Shown: positions 8,077 to 17,321 of the stretch, piece after piece
Numbering within the stretch: the first letter of the stretch is position 1
Layout: each line of letters opens with the position of its first letter
Source of the DNA: Anaerolineaceae bacterium
Lineage (GTDB): Bacteria; Chloroflexota; Anaerolineae; Anaerolineales; Anaerolineaceae
Direction of reading: 5' to 3'
DNA length: 59,008 nucleotides
Assembly: GCA_002702705.1 (NCBI GenBank)
Contig: PABH01000002.1
Coordinates: 1-59,008, forward strand
Program-made: the position numbers and the translations under genes
The notes under the pieces: generated by a model
Told to the model about the DNA's origin: nothing
Database searches by the model: none
What the model saw: only the letters and a program-made list of their open reading frames with translations

Positions 8077-8349
8077 ATGGAAGTTAATCTAACCATACAC
8101 GGTCCTATAGCAGGCCAGGTTTTACGACTAAATACCAGCGTGCAATTACAGGAGCAGTCCACTCTGGCACAGTTGCTTAAAGCCGCACGTCCTCAAATTG
8201 GGACGGATTTGTCTGCACTGTTGCGAAAGGGGAGCGAACATCCCGTCATTTTGCTGTGCGGCGAATACCTGGAATTACCCACCGCCCTGGACCACCCTTT
8301 GAAGGAGGGAGATGAGATTGTCATCCTCCAAGGCATTGGAGGCGGATAG
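8077..8349 (+). CDS. MoaD/ThiS-family sulfur carrier protein
   Basis: A 90-residue beta-grasp protein ending in QGIGGG, i.e. with the C-terminal Gly-Gly that is adenylated and converted to a thiocarboxylate in MoaD and ThiS. The segment EGDEIVILQGIGGG is the family's C-terminal signature, and LAQLLKAARPQI fits the central helix. Located 8 bases after the AOR gene, it most probably supplies sulfur for the pyranopterin dithiolene of the tungsten cofactor; AOR operons often carry such a dedicated MoaD. There is one extra Gly before the final Gly-Gly. No MoeB/ThiF partner is present in the window, so activation must come from elsewhere in the genome. Confidence 0.88.
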   Translation: MEVNLTIHGPIAGQVLRLNTSVQLQEQSTLAQLLKAARPQIGTDLSALLRKGSEHPVILLCGEYLELPTALDHPLKEGDEIVILQGIGGG

Positions 8350-8370
8350 CCTCAAAAAACACAACCAACC

Positions 8371-8406
8371 GTAAATCCCTGCCATCGCTCAAAGGCAGGG
8401 ATTTAC
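8371..8406. terminator. Intergenic hairpin terminator
   Basis: GTAAATCCCTGCC (8371-8383) pairs perfectly with GGCAGGGATTTAC (8394-8406) across a 10-base loop. It lies between the plus-strand moaD-like gene and the 3' end of the minus-strand hydrolase, so it can end both transcripts. There is no clear U-run, which lowers certainty about intrinsic termination. Confidence 0.65.
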
Positions 8407-8532
8407 AGCTTCAATCACCACCGTCACGCAATTTGGGAAACCCGACCTCGCCATCCTTGCCACTGCACGGTAGTGGATTGACAATTTCATCAGCGCATTG
8501 CAGGCGTTATCGTGCAATCGGGCTACATTCCT

Positions 8533-9327
8533 TTACAGTCTGACCTGCTTTGCAATGAATTCGGCTATAGCTTGAAAGGCAATTTCGCGCTCCTCACTTA
8601 ATGTGACAACATGTCCAGTATTTTCGAGCCAGAGTGTTTCTTTGTGAGTTGAGGTAATACGCTCGCCGAATAATTGCATAGCGTTCTTTTCGACCACCGC
8701 ATCATGGCGTCCCTGAATGAACAGCACAGGCGCGGTAATATTGGGCAATCCATCCCGCATTTCCTCTACCAGCGCTAAAACTTCAGCCAGCGCCCGAGTG
8801 ACATAACGCGGGTAGGGATCTAGGTCAACACCGGGAGCACGTTCGTCTAATTCGTCTGAGTTGTCACTTAGAGGTGGTTTTTTGATCTCTTTGACAAACA
8901 GGCTAATAAATTTGATCAATCCCGGACGTGCAAGACGCGCTTGCCAGCCTTTGAGCAACCCAAAAGGCGTAGAGATGCCGATTACGCCATCAAACGGGTA
9001 GCGAGCCGCAGCGGTCATGGTAAGCACACCGCCCAAAGATTGACCCATGATAAATACCCGTTCACTGGAACCTTTCAGCAAAGAAAAACCATCCTCGACT
9101 GCAGCCAACCAATCCGTCCAACGCACACGGCGCATATCAGCAGGCGTAGTAGCATGACCGGGTAGACGAATACCCAGCACAGTAAATCCCTGGTCGGCAA
9201 GGTAACGTCCCATATCGCGGTTTTCGCGAGTAGAGCTGTTAAAGCCGTGAACGATCAAACAGGCGTTTTTGCCACCCGGGAAGAGATAAGGCTCAGCACC
9301 GGGAGTGAGTAAATGAACGGAAGCCAT
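8533..9327 (-). CDS. Alpha/beta hydrolase, carboxylesterase/lysophospholipase type
   Basis: A 264-residue hydrolase similar to the Est30-type carboxylesterases. VHGFNSSTRENRDMGRYL contains the oxyanion region, MGQSLGG around residue 95 the nucleophile Ser, QGRHDAVVE the Asp and NTGHVVTLSEE the His, so the triad is complete. No signal peptide; cytosolic. It is a paralogue of the hydrolase at 18702-19445 (shared LRLPGH, DWL..VEDG and GHxxTL..ER blocks). Thus two hydrolases flank the whole sulfatase region. It is the last gene of the minus-strand sulfatase locus, directly after the truncated sulfatase remnant, whose lost end was probably joined to this gene's upstream region by deletion. The natural ester is unknown. 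Confidence 0.85.
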   Translation of the reverse strand: MASVHLLTPGAEPYLFPGGKNACLIVHGFNSSTRENRDMGRYLADQGFTVLGIRLPGHATTPADMRRVRWTDWLAAVEDGFSLLKGSSERVFIMGQSLGGVLTMTAAARYPFDGVIGISTPFGLLKGWQARLARPGLIKFISLFVKEIKKPPLSDNSDELDERAPGVDLDPYPRYVTRALAEVLALVEEMRDGLPNITAPVLFIQGRHDAVVEKNAMQLFGERITSTHKETLWLENTGHVVTLSEEREIAFQAIAEFIAKQVRL

Positions 9328-9341
9328 GTGTTTGTCCCTTT

Positions 9342-9662
9342 TTAATTATAACCAACCACGAAGGTTAATTGTATCTTGAAACTCCTGATGATCATGTTAA
9401 TATGCCCATTCTGAGTAACGATTTTGGCGATATCGAGGTCTTCCGGTTCGAGTGGACCCCAGCCACGCCAGGGAAACTCAAAGCGTCCCGTCCACATATC
9501 GCGGCGGGCGGGCATGCACGGGTAAGATCCGAGATAAGCGTTCTCGAAGACGGTGCTCTTGCGCGCCAGCGCGTCGAAATTGGGAGTTTGAATCCAGTCG
9601 TTGCCGTAACAACCGAGGTGATCGCGGCGTAGGGTATCAATGATGATAAAGATGGTGTTCAT
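9342..9662 (-). pseudogene. Truncated Cys-type sulfatase A remnant
   Basis: Only the first roughly 92 codons of a type I sulfatase remain: MNTIFIIIDTLRRDHLGCYG, then the formylglycine site YPCMPARR and IVTQNGH. These are almost identical to the intact sulfatase at 12915-14369. After NGH the frame diverges into about a dozen unrelated residues and stops, so some 390 codons, including most metal and substrate residues, are gone. The break lies directly upstream of the hydrolase gene, consistent with one large deletion. The ATG overlaps the end of the broken anSME copy exactly as in the intact set. Non-functional. Confidence 0.9.
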
Positions 9663-10193
9663 GGTTTTTCCTTTCCATGATAAATTTTCATAATTCCCGC
9701 CGCCGGGCGGCGCTGACGGAGCAAGCCCGCCATGATTCGCATTGGCTGGTCGATATGGGTAAAAAAAGCTTTGTAACCTTTGCAAAGATGGTTCAGCCCT
9801 GCTTCACCATCAGGCGTGAGGTCGGTGCGGTTCTTGGGACAACCGCCGTTGCAGGCAAACAACACTGGACATTCACGGCAATAGTGCGGCAAAGAGGCTT
9901 TTTTTGTTCAGACCGAACTTTAGCTGCTGTTCACTTCCCACAAGTTCTATTAGCGGTGTTTCAAGAATGTTGCCCAGAAGATGGCGCGGTTCAACGAAAT
10001 GGTCACAGGAATACAAATCACCGTTGTGCTCCATTACTAGCGCTTTTCCGCAAGTTTCCTGAAAAAAGCATAATCCACCCGGCGCGCCCAGCCAGCGTCC
10101 CAGGGCGGTGTCGAATATCTGCACGAAGACCCTGCCCACATCGCGGTGCTTGGCCATTACATGAAAAGCGGGAGGGAGGGGAATGTCGGTCAT
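9659..10193 (-). pseudogene. Decayed anSME radical SAM maturase copy
   Basis: It begins MTDIPLPPAFHVMAK like the intact maturase at 14366-15568, but after residue 15 jumps directly to a segment matching residue about 250 (RDVGRVFVQIFDT). The deleted part includes the CxxxCxxC cluster that binds SAM, so activity is impossible. A second lesion follows: a run of seven A (T7 on the plus strand at 9899-9905) appears to carry one extra base and shifts the frame before CRECPVLFACNGGCPK. The SPASM-type Cys residues survive in the two frames. It still keeps the overlap with the sulfatase remnant downstream. Confidence 0.9.
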
Positions 10194-10203
10194 ATTTTTT
10201 TTC

Positions 10204-11771
10204 TCAAATACTGCGTTCATGTTCCCAGTGTGGGTTATCGCTGGCACGCAGATACCAGTGTAAAAAACGCTCCCGAAGGTGGTTTCGAACTTCCGACAAG
10301 GCTGGGTCGTCAATGCGATTATACAATTCCTGCGGGTCATTTTCCAGGTCGTACATTTCTTCCTTTCCAGCAGTGCGAATAACCATTTTCCAATCCTTCG
10401 TTCGGATCATAGCAGAACGCGCTACGGTCGTAGGATCATCATTCTGGAGTTTAAGTTTCTCGAAGTAAATGCCCATCAGGGGGTCATCGGGCGAATTGAT
10501 ACCAGCCTCAAAGGCTTGTGGCTCTCTTAAGTCGTAACCCCCAACAGCAAAAACTGCATCTCTTTGCACTTCACCTTCCATCAGTTCAGTGAGAGACAAA
10601 CCAAAATGGGTATAAGGCGTTTGAATACCCGCCTGCTCCAACACGGTGGGGTATAGGTCAAGTGATTCTGTAAAATGATCCACTCGTCGTCCGGCATACC
10701 TGTTTTCTGGATATTTAACCATCATTGGAACGTGCAACAAAACATCCTGATAACCTGTGAGCCATTTTTCTGGTAAACCGTAATCACCAACATAATCGCC
10801 ATGATCGCTTAGGAAAATGATGAGTGAGTTATCGTATAACCCTTGTTCTCTGAGCGTCTCTTTAATCCGCCAGACCTGCTCATCAAATTTGGAAACCATG
10901 CCATAATAGACCGCACGAATTTCGCGGCAGTCAGACTGGGTGAGGCGGTTCATTTCGTAACGATCATAAAGTGCTTGCATAAAATGAGGCTTATCATCCA
11001 GACGGGCTGAGATAGGCTGAGGAACTGTTGAACGTTCAACCATCGAGAAGTAAGGCTCCTCGACTTGATAAGGTGGATGAGGCAATGTGGCGGCGATATA
11101 CAAACAAAATGGCTGCGATGGTTCTTTGCTTAACCATTTCAGGACGGAATTGAAAATAAATGGATCAGTTTGTGCAACGAGAGAATCTGCTTCCGCTTTT
11201 CCAAAATAGAAAGAATGGTGCAGTTTGTGGCCGCTTGGGAAGGGCGATTGATTCAAAGGCAAAATCTCAGAAAATTTATTGAGGCGTGGATCACCATACA
11301 GAGCATTAAATGTTTTATGCTCGAGCACAAACAAATGGATAGCTAGAGCCAATAATTTCACCCTTTTTACAAAAGGGATTCGACGCAAACGCTTTCGCAT
11401 CATACTTAGTATAATCCCTTGTGGGCCTTCGAGACGGTGGCTAAAACTAGAGCGAAGGCTAGCCTTAGTCATCATGTCGTTTTTTCCCGCCATGACGGTG
11501 TAATAACCATGGTCTCTAAGTTGCTTAAAAAGGTTCTCTTCATGCGGCCTTAGCAATTGGTATAACGACCGATGTCCGTTAACGTGTGGATACAATCCCG
11601 TGAAGTTGGCGATGCGCGACGGCCCACAAACAGGACTGACAGAATAGTTTTGGGTAAAGAATACCCCTTTGCCAGAACAGAGAGATTCGGTGTCTGGACA
11701 AGGGGATTCTCTATTAAACCTGCTCTCATTTCATCAGCCACGATAATAACAACATTAGGTTGGCTAGTCAA
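10204..11771 (-). pseudogene. Frameshifted sulfatase B copy
   Basis: Paralogue of the intact sulfatase at 15577-17148. The N-terminal part reads SQPNVVIIVADEMRA in one frame up to LAKG, and from there the coding continues in another frame as FFTQNYSVSPVCGPSR and onward to the end. One frameshift near 11672 therefore separates the N-terminal metal-binding Asp from the catalytic Cys (CGPSR). The remaining 460 or so codons are intact and well conserved, including FLSDHGDYVGDYGL, so decay is recent or a base is mis-called. An internal start at the MYPHVNGHRSL segment would lack the active-site Cys. Start is TTG with AAAGGAG upstream. Confidence 0.85.
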
Positions 11772-11786
11772 AATTCACAAACTCCT

Positions 11787-12911
11787 TTACGATGATGAAG
11801 AGCTTGCATGCTGAATAAAATGAGCGGCCTCACAAAGTGCAGCATCAGCTTGCGGGAGAAAACCGCCAAAATTAAAAAACCCGTGAGTTACGCCCAGATA
11901 TCGCACACAGCACACTTTTATACCCGTATCTTCCAGTTTGGCAGCATACTCTTCAGCTTCATCGCGTAGTGGATCAAATTCAGCGGTAAGGATAAGCGCA
12001 GGTGGTAATCCTCTTAAATCTTCTGTGAGAAGAGGTGAGACACGCGGGTCATACCTCTGATCTTCTGCTTCGAGATATTGCTCGCACCGCCTGCGCAATG
12101 CCTGGGTCGTAATGCCAAAACCTCCTCCGCCATATTTCCGGTGGGAATCGGTATCCATTTTGGCTAGGTTAGTAACAGGATTAAAGAGTATCTGAAAGGT
12201 TATGGGTGGATATCCCTGTTGAAAAGCACTTAAACAAGCGACCGTCGCCAATGTCCCGCCCGCACTGCCTCCCGCAATACCTAAACGGGCAGGGTCGCCA
12301 CCCATTTTAACACCGTTTTTGAAAACCCAATCCAATACGAATAGGGAATCTTCTAATGCAGCAGGAAACTTATTTTCTGGAGCAAGACGATAATCTATGG
12401 AAATTACAATGCACTCTCCCTGCTTTGCTAAACGACGACATACCGGGTCAGATTGATTCACGTCTCCTACTACCCACCCACCTCCATGCAAGTAGATTAA
12501 AATGGGGCAAGGGGAAAGTAAGCTGGGTTTGTATATACGAACAGGTATAGTCCGATCTTCTCCAGGAATCAACAAATCATCCATTTGAACCGTCCTGTCG
12601 CGATGGACAAGAAACCGATTTAAAATACGCACCCTTTTTTTCTCTCGCATCCGCTCTTTAACTGGGGATAGTTCTTGTGTACGAGGTGCGGGAGAAATGC
12701 TATACAACAACTTCAGACGAGGGTCTAGCCTCCCACCTCCCAAATGGGCAGGGTCAGCAATGTAAAACGACATAAAGCTAACCCCAGGGGTTGTCCAGAC
12801 CTTTGCACACTTATCCAAGTTCTCGAGTCTCCTTTTATATTCTATTTTGCTCTTATCCTCATTCTCTTCCTTTAGGAGAGATAATCCGGGTGAGGGCAGA
12901 ATATATTCCAT
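11787..12911 (-). CDS. HSL-family (Aes-like) esterase
   Basis: A 374-residue alpha/beta hydrolase of the hormone-sensitive-lipase type. The oxyanion motif HGGGWVVGD is at about residue 141, the nucleophile motif GGSAGG at about 215 (GDSAG variant), Asp in AEFDPLRDE and His in GVTHGFF near the end. The first 46 residues before MSFYIADPAHLGG are unlike the family, so translation may start further in. It begins a few bases after the stop of sulfatase A and its end nearly touches the sulfatase B copy, so it lies inside one long transcript. It probably removes acyl or acetyl groups from the same sugars as the sulfatases; this is inference from position. Confidence 0.87.
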   Translation of the reverse strand: MEYILPSPGLSLLKEENEDKSKIEYKRRLENLDKCAKVWTTPGVSFMSFYIADPAHLGGGRLDPRLKLLYSISPAPRTQELSPVKERMREKKRVRILNRFLVHRDRTVQMDDLLIPGEDRTIPVRIYKPSLLSPCPILIYLHGGGWVVGDVNQSDPVCRRLAKQGECIVISIDYRLAPENKFPAALEDSLFVLDWVFKNGVKMGGDPARLGIAGGSAGGTLATVACLSAFQQGYPPITFQILFNPVTNLAKMDTDSHRKYGGGGFGITTQALRRRCEQYLEAEDQRYDPRVSPLLTEDLRGLPPALILTAEFDPLRDEAEEYAAKLEDTGIKVCCVRYLGVTHGFFNFGGFLPQADAALCEAAHFIQHASSSSS

Positions 12912-12914
12912 GCA

Positions 12915-14369
12915 TTATAGCCCCAACCTTGTAAATTGCTCGTGTGGGGCGTCGATGGAGGTCAGAAATTCACGCAGGCTGGCTTTAAGCCGATCCACAA
13001 CTTCAGGATGTTGGTCATAGAGATTATGCTCCTGCTGCGGATCGTCCTTGATGTTGTAAAGGGCGCTGGACATGGGTCCCCGCGTCACATGTGCAGAATA
13101 GCGAACTCCGTCGAAGTCGTCATCCACATCCACATCACCGAATTGGGGTGGCAGGTGTGAGTACCAGTAGAGAGGCTCGTTTTTCTCACCCGGCGGCCAG
13201 AGGTAGAGCGTCCACTCACCGTCGGTGATGTTCATGGCTTCGCCGTAGCGTCCGAAAACAGCCGTCTCGCGGATGGGTGCGCCTTCGTCAGTGTGGAGAA
13301 TGTAAGGTAGCAGACTCTGCCCATGCGTCTCGGCAGGAAGCGGGATGTTAAATCCATCCAGGATGGTGGCGAACAAATCCACTGGTTGTGCCAAATGCGA
13401 TACACGCTTGCCTTTTTGTCCGTTGGGGTGGTAGATCAGTAGCGGTATGTGTGCCAATTCCTGATACATATTTGAATCGCCCAAGTCTGACCAGGGTTTG
13501 CCAATCATGCCATGTTCGCCGAAGAGATGCCCGTGATCGGTGACGACGATGATCATGGTGTCGTCCATCAATCCAAGGTGTTCCACCGTATCAAGCAGGT
13601 GTCCGAGCCAGCGATCCACCATCGTGACTTCGCCGGCATACAAGGCGCGGATTTCCTCAAGTTCCTCCGGGCTGTAAAGATCCGATTTACCGTAGGTGGG
13701 CCAGATGAAACGATTGCCGGTATAACCGGGGTTGTACATTTCGTCGTACGGGAAGGGCGGGTCAAAGGGTTCATGCGGGTCAAAGACTTCCAGCATGAGG
13801 AAAAAATCCTTTTGGGCGCGGTTGCGCTCAACCCATTCTGATGCTTTGCGGAAGACCTGTGGGGCGAAGTAATCCTGCTCCACGCGGAAGTGAGCGGTGT
13901 TGCGTTTGTAACGCGAAAAGGAACCCGGGCGCAGAGCGTGCCGCGCCATGCGTTCGGGGTCGCCGGGAAATTGATCAGGGATGTCGGGGTCGGTAATCCA
14001 CAGGTCGTTTTCCTGTCCGCGAATAAATTCCGCGCCAGAGAAGTTAAAGAAATAGTTACCTGAGCCGCGCTCCCACATGTGATAGTGGTCACTAATGACC
14101 ATGCTGGTATGTCCGTTTTGGGTGACGATTTTGGCGATATCGGGGTCGGTTGTTTCGAGCGGACCCCAGCCGCGCCAAGGGAACTCAAAGCGTCCCGTCC
14201 ACATATCGCGGCGGGCGGGCATACAAGGGTAGGATCCGAGATAGGCGTTATCAAAGACGGTGCTCTTGCGCGCCAGTGCGTCGAGGTTGGGAGTTTGAAT
14301 CCAGTCGTTGCCGTAACAACCGAGGTGGTCGCGGCGCAGGGTGTCAATGATGATGAAGATGGTGTTCAT
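12915..14369 (-). CDS. Type I sulfatase A (Cys-type), cytosolic
   Basis: A 484-residue sulfatase of the alkaline-phosphatase superfamily that hydrolyses sulfate esters. IIIDTLRRDHLGCYG supplies N-terminal metal-binding Asp residues; the formylglycine site is Cys49 in YPCMPARR (C-x-P-x-R); IIVVTDHGHLFGEHG around residue 300 holds the second metal-binding Asp-His pair. There is no signal peptide, so it acts in the cytosol on imported substrate. A Cys-type site needs anSME conversion under anaerobic conditions, and the anSME gene lies directly upstream, overlapping the ATG by ATGA. The start at MNTIF is chosen over the longer frame. Sugar specificity cannot be assigned. Confidence 0.93.
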   Translation of the reverse strand: MNTIFIIIDTLRRDHLGCYGNDWIQTPNLDALARKSTVFDNAYLGSYPCMPARRDMWTGRFEFPWRGWGPLETTDPDIAKIVTQNGHTSMVISDHYHMWERGSGNYFFNFSGAEFIRGQENDLWITDPDIPDQFPGDPERMARHALRPGSFSRYKRNTAHFRVEQDYFAPQVFRKASEWVERNRAQKDFFLMLEVFDPHEPFDPPFPYDEMYNPGYTGNRFIWPTYGKSDLYSPEELEEIRALYAGEVTMVDRWLGHLLDTVEHLGLMDDTMIIVVTDHGHLFGEHGMIGKPWSDLGDSNMYQELAHIPLLIYHPNGQKGKRVSHLAQPVDLFATILDGFNIPLPAETHGQSLLPYILHTDEGAPIRETAVFGRYGEAMNITDGEWTLYLWPPGEKNEPLYWYSHLPPQFGDVDVDDDFDGVRYSAHVTRGPMSSALYNIKDDPQQEHNLYDQHPEVVDRLKASLREFLTSIDAPHEQFTRLGL

Positions 14370-15568
14370 GGTTTTTCCTTTCCATAGTAAATTTTCATAA
14401 TTTCCGCTGCCGGGCGGCGCTGACGAAGCAAGCCCGCCATGATTCGCATTGGTTCGTCCACGTGAGTGAAAAAAGCTTTGAAGCCGCTGCACAGATGATA
14501 GAGTCCAGGCTCACCGTCGGGGGTAAGTTCGGTACGGTCTTTGGGACAGCCGCCGTTGCAGGCAAACAACACCGGACATTCACGGCAATAGTGCGGCAGG
14601 GACTCGCGCTTGTCGAGTCCAAATTGTTTTTGCTGGACGCTGCCCACCAGTTCGGTCAGCGGCGTTTCGAGTAAATTTCCCAGGCGGTGACGCGGTTCCA
14701 CAAAATGGTCGCAGGAATACACGTCGCCGTTGTGTTCCATCGCCATCGCCAGCCCGCAGGTTTCCTGAAAGACGCACAATCCGCCGGGCGCGCCCAGCCA
14801 GCGTCCGAGAGAGGTATCGAACATCTGCACAAAAACCTTGCCCACATCGCGGCGTACCCATTCGTCGAAAATCGAAATCAGAAAACGCCCATACTGTTCG
14901 CCCGTAATGGAGCGAGACGTGAGCGCCGTCCCCTCTTGAAAGCCTGTCGAATTCTCACGTTCGACGATAGGGATGAACTGGATGTACTCCGCGCCAATTT
15001 CGTCGCGCAGAAAATGATAGACCTCCAGCGGCTGTGTAACATTGGCGGCGCTGACGCAAGTCAGGATGTTGAAATCCACTTGATGTTTTTTGATCAGTTG
15101 AACGGCGCGCAGGACGCGATCAAAGGTAGGCGCGCCGCCCTTATCCTTGCGATAAAAGTCATGCGCCTCACGCGGACCGTCGAGGCTGATCCCGATTAAG
15201 AACCGATTCTCGGCAAAAAATTTGCACCACTCATCATCCAGCAAAGTACCGTTGGTTTGCAGGGCGTTCTCAATTATCGTGCCGGGGCGCGCATATTTTT
15301 TCTGATACATTACCGCACTGCGAAAAAAATCCAGTCCCATCAGGGTCGGTTCGCCGCCTTGCCAGGCAAAGTTTACTTCAGGCGCGCGCTGGGCAGCAAT
15401 GTACTGACGAACGTAACTTTCCAGGGTCTGGTCGCTCATGCGAAAGGAACTGCCTTTGTACAGGTCTTCCTTGCGAAGATAAAAACAATATTCGCAATCC
15501 AAATTACAGATTGCGCCGTGGGGCTTGGCCATTACATGAAAAGCGGGAGGGAGGGGGATGTCTGTCAT
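14366..15568 (-). CDS. Anaerobic sulfatase-maturating radical SAM enzyme (anSME)
   Basis: A 400-residue SPASM-type radical SAM protein. The SAM cluster motif is Cys21-x3-Cys25-x2-Cys28 in CNLDCEYC. Further conserved blocks are WQGGEPTLMGLDFF, QTNGTLLDDEW and GISLDGP. The C-terminal SPASM Cys set is seen in CVFQETC, YSCDHF, CRECPVLFACNGGC and HLC. These enzymes oxidise the active-site Cys of sulfatases to formylglycine, with auxiliary 4Fe-4S clusters. It sits between two Cys-type sulfatases, which are its obvious clients. The ATG at 15568 (MTDIPLP) follows the stop of sulfatase B by under 10 bases, with GAGAAAA upstream. Confidence 0.95.
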   Translation of the reverse strand: MTDIPLPPAFHVMAKPHGAICNLDCEYCFYLRKEDLYKGSSFRMSDQTLESYVRQYIAAQRAPEVNFAWQGGEPTLMGLDFFRSAVMYQKKYARPGTIIENALQTNGTLLDDEWCKFFAENRFLIGISLDGPREAHDFYRKDKGGAPTFDRVLRAVQLIKKHQVDFNILTCVSAANVTQPLEVYHFLRDEIGAEYIQFIPIVERENSTGFQEGTALTSRSITGEQYGRFLISIFDEWVRRDVGKVFVQMFDTSLGRWLGAPGGLCVFQETCGLAMAMEHNGDVYSCDHFVEPRHRLGNLLETPLTELVGSVQQKQFGLDKRESLPHYCRECPVLFACNGGCPKDRTELTPDGEPGLYHLCSGFKAFFTHVDEPMRIMAGLLRQRRPAAEIMKIYYGKEKP

Positions 15569-15576
15569 ATTTTTTC

Positions 15577-17148
15577 TCAAATACTGCGTTCATGTTCCCA
15601 GTGCGGATTATCGCTGGCGCGCAGATACCAGTGTAACAAACGTTCTCGAAGGTTGTTACGAACTTCCGACAAGGCTGGGTCGTTAATGCGATTATACAAT
15701 TCCTGCGGGTCATTTTCCAGGTCGTACAGTTCTTCCTTTCCAGCGCTGCGGATGATTAGTTTCCACTCGCGGGTGCGGAGCATGGCGGCGCGCGCCACCG
15801 TGGTGGGGTCATCCTGCTGGAGTTTAAGTTTCTCGAAGTAATGTCCCATCAATGGGTCATCGCCAGATTTAATGCCCGACTCGAAGGCTTGTGGTTCGCG
15901 CGGATCGTAGCCGCCCACCGCGTAGACTGCCTCGCGCTCCGCGGCTCCTTTCATTAAAGAAGTAAGCGACTGCCCAAAATGGGTATAAGGCGTTTGAATA
16001 CCCGCTTGCTCCAACACGGTAGGGAAAAGATCAAGCGATTGGGTGAAGCCATCCACACGCAGACCTGCGTGAGCGTCGGCGGGATATTTGACAATCAACG
16101 GCGCGCGCAGTAAATCATCCTGAAAGCCCGTTGGCCACTTTTCAACCAATCCGTAATCGCCAACATAATCGCCGTGATCGCTCAGGAAGAGAATGAGCGC
16201 ATCGTTGTATAGTCCCTGCGCCTTGAGCGCAGCAACGATACGCCCCACCTGCTCGTCCAGTTTCGTGACCATGCCGTAGTAAGTAGCACGCAGTTCGCGC
16301 AAGTCTTCAGGAGTCAATTGCGCCAGATCGTAGCGCGAATACATTTCGCGCATAAAATGCGGCTTATCGTCCAGCCGTGCAGGTATGGGATCAGCGATAG
16401 TGGCGCGCTCATACATCGAGAAGTACGGCTCTTCCACTTGATACGGTGTGTGTGGCAAGGTAGCGGCAATATAAAGGCAGAAAGGCTGGCGCGGTCCAGA
16501 AGCCAGCCAACTCACGGCGGACTCGAAAATCAGCGGTTCCATCTGCGCGGCTGGGGAGGCGGGTTCCGCCTTTCCGAAGTAAAATGAATGCTGCAGGCGA
16601 TGTCCGCGCGAATAGGGACTGCGCACCGTTGGCAGAATATCCGCGAATTCTTGCAAGCGGTCGTCGCCGAATAAGCCGCTCAACGACTTGCGCTCCACCA
16701 CAAACAAGCGAAATGCCAGCGCGAGCATTTTCGATTTTTTACGCAACTTCAAATGACGCAGACTCTGGCGCATTAATTTTATCTGGACGCTCTGCGGACC
16801 CGACAGCCGACGCCGAAAACTGGCGCGTAGGCTGGGCATGGTCATCAGGTCGTTCTTGCCCGCCATGACGGTCTCGTAGCCGTTCTCTTTCAGAATCCTA
16901 AACAGATTTTCTTCATGCGGGCGCAGCAACTGATACAGCGAGCGATGCCCGTTGACCTGCGGATACAGTCCCGTAAAGTTTGCTATGCGCGAAGGTGCGC
17001 AGACCGGGTTGACGGCGTAGTTTTGGTCGAAGGTCACGCCGTCTTTCCTCAGCGCGGTGAGATGGGGCGTACGGACGATCGGATTCTCCAGCGTGTCAGC
17101 ACGCAGATCGTCGGCGATGATGATGACGATGTTGGGTTTGATAGTCAC
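15577..17148 (-). CDS. Type I sulfatase B (Cys-type), cytosolic
   Basis: A 523-residue sulfatase. IVIIIADDLRAD near the N-terminus provides metal-binding Asp residues, Cys50 in NPVCAPSR is the formylglycine site, and LFLSDHGDYVGDYGLVEKW around residue 305 is the second metal motif. No signal peptide is visible. Start is GTG at 17148 without a strong ribosome binding site. It belongs to a different branch from sulfatase A, so the locus can probably remove at least two kinds of sulfate group. First gene of the block after a terminator-like hairpin. The duplicated copy at 10204-11771 is frameshifted. Confidence 0.93.
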   Translation of the reverse strand: MTIKPNIVIIIADDLRADTLENPIVRTPHLTALRKDGVTFDQNYAVNPVCAPSRIANFTGLYPQVNGHRSLYQLLRPHEENLFRILKENGYETVMAGKNDLMTMPSLRASFRRRLSGPQSVQIKLMRQSLRHLKLRKKSKMLALAFRLFVVERKSLSGLFGDDRLQEFADILPTVRSPYSRGHRLQHSFYFGKAEPASPAAQMEPLIFESAVSWLASGPRQPFCLYIAATLPHTPYQVEEPYFSMYERATIADPIPARLDDKPHFMREMYSRYDLAQLTPEDLRELRATYYGMVTKLDEQVGRIVAALKAQGLYNDALILFLSDHGDYVGDYGLVEKWPTGFQDDLLRAPLIVKYPADAHAGLRVDGFTQSLDLFPTVLEQAGIQTPYTHFGQSLTSLMKGAAEREAVYAVGGYDPREPQAFESGIKSGDDPLMGHYFEKLKLQQDDPTTVARAAMLRTREWKLIIRSAGKEELYDLENDPQELYNRINDPALSEVRNNLRERLLHWYLRASDNPHWEHERSI

Positions 17149-17188
17149 GTTGATATGTTGCTCCCAAGCGAATTAATACTTTCTGAAT

Positions 17189-17230
17189 GAAGCAAAAAGA
17201 ATGCTTCCTCAAGCCCAGCTGCGGCTTGAG
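17189..17230 (-). terminator. Double hairpin between MFS and sulfatase B genes
   Basis: On the minus strand CTCAAGCC/GGCTTGAG (17208-17215 with 17223-17230) is followed by GAAGCA/TGCTTC (17189-17194 with 17202-17207). The pair lies downstream of the MFS gene and upstream of sulfatase B, so it may end or attenuate the importer transcript. Confidence 0.5.
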
Positions 17231-17321
17231 GTTAGTAAACCGGCAAAATTAAAATAACCTTCAAGCGCAACCTGGCAACGCATGCACAGCACTGCAATGC
17301 CCGCAATCTGAACTGACATTC

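Noticed and set aside
13568-14347. Long 259-codon minus frame inside sulfatase A
   Set aside because: It is a shifted frame of a G+C-rich gene, without motifs; the sulfatase frame has all catalytic blocks.
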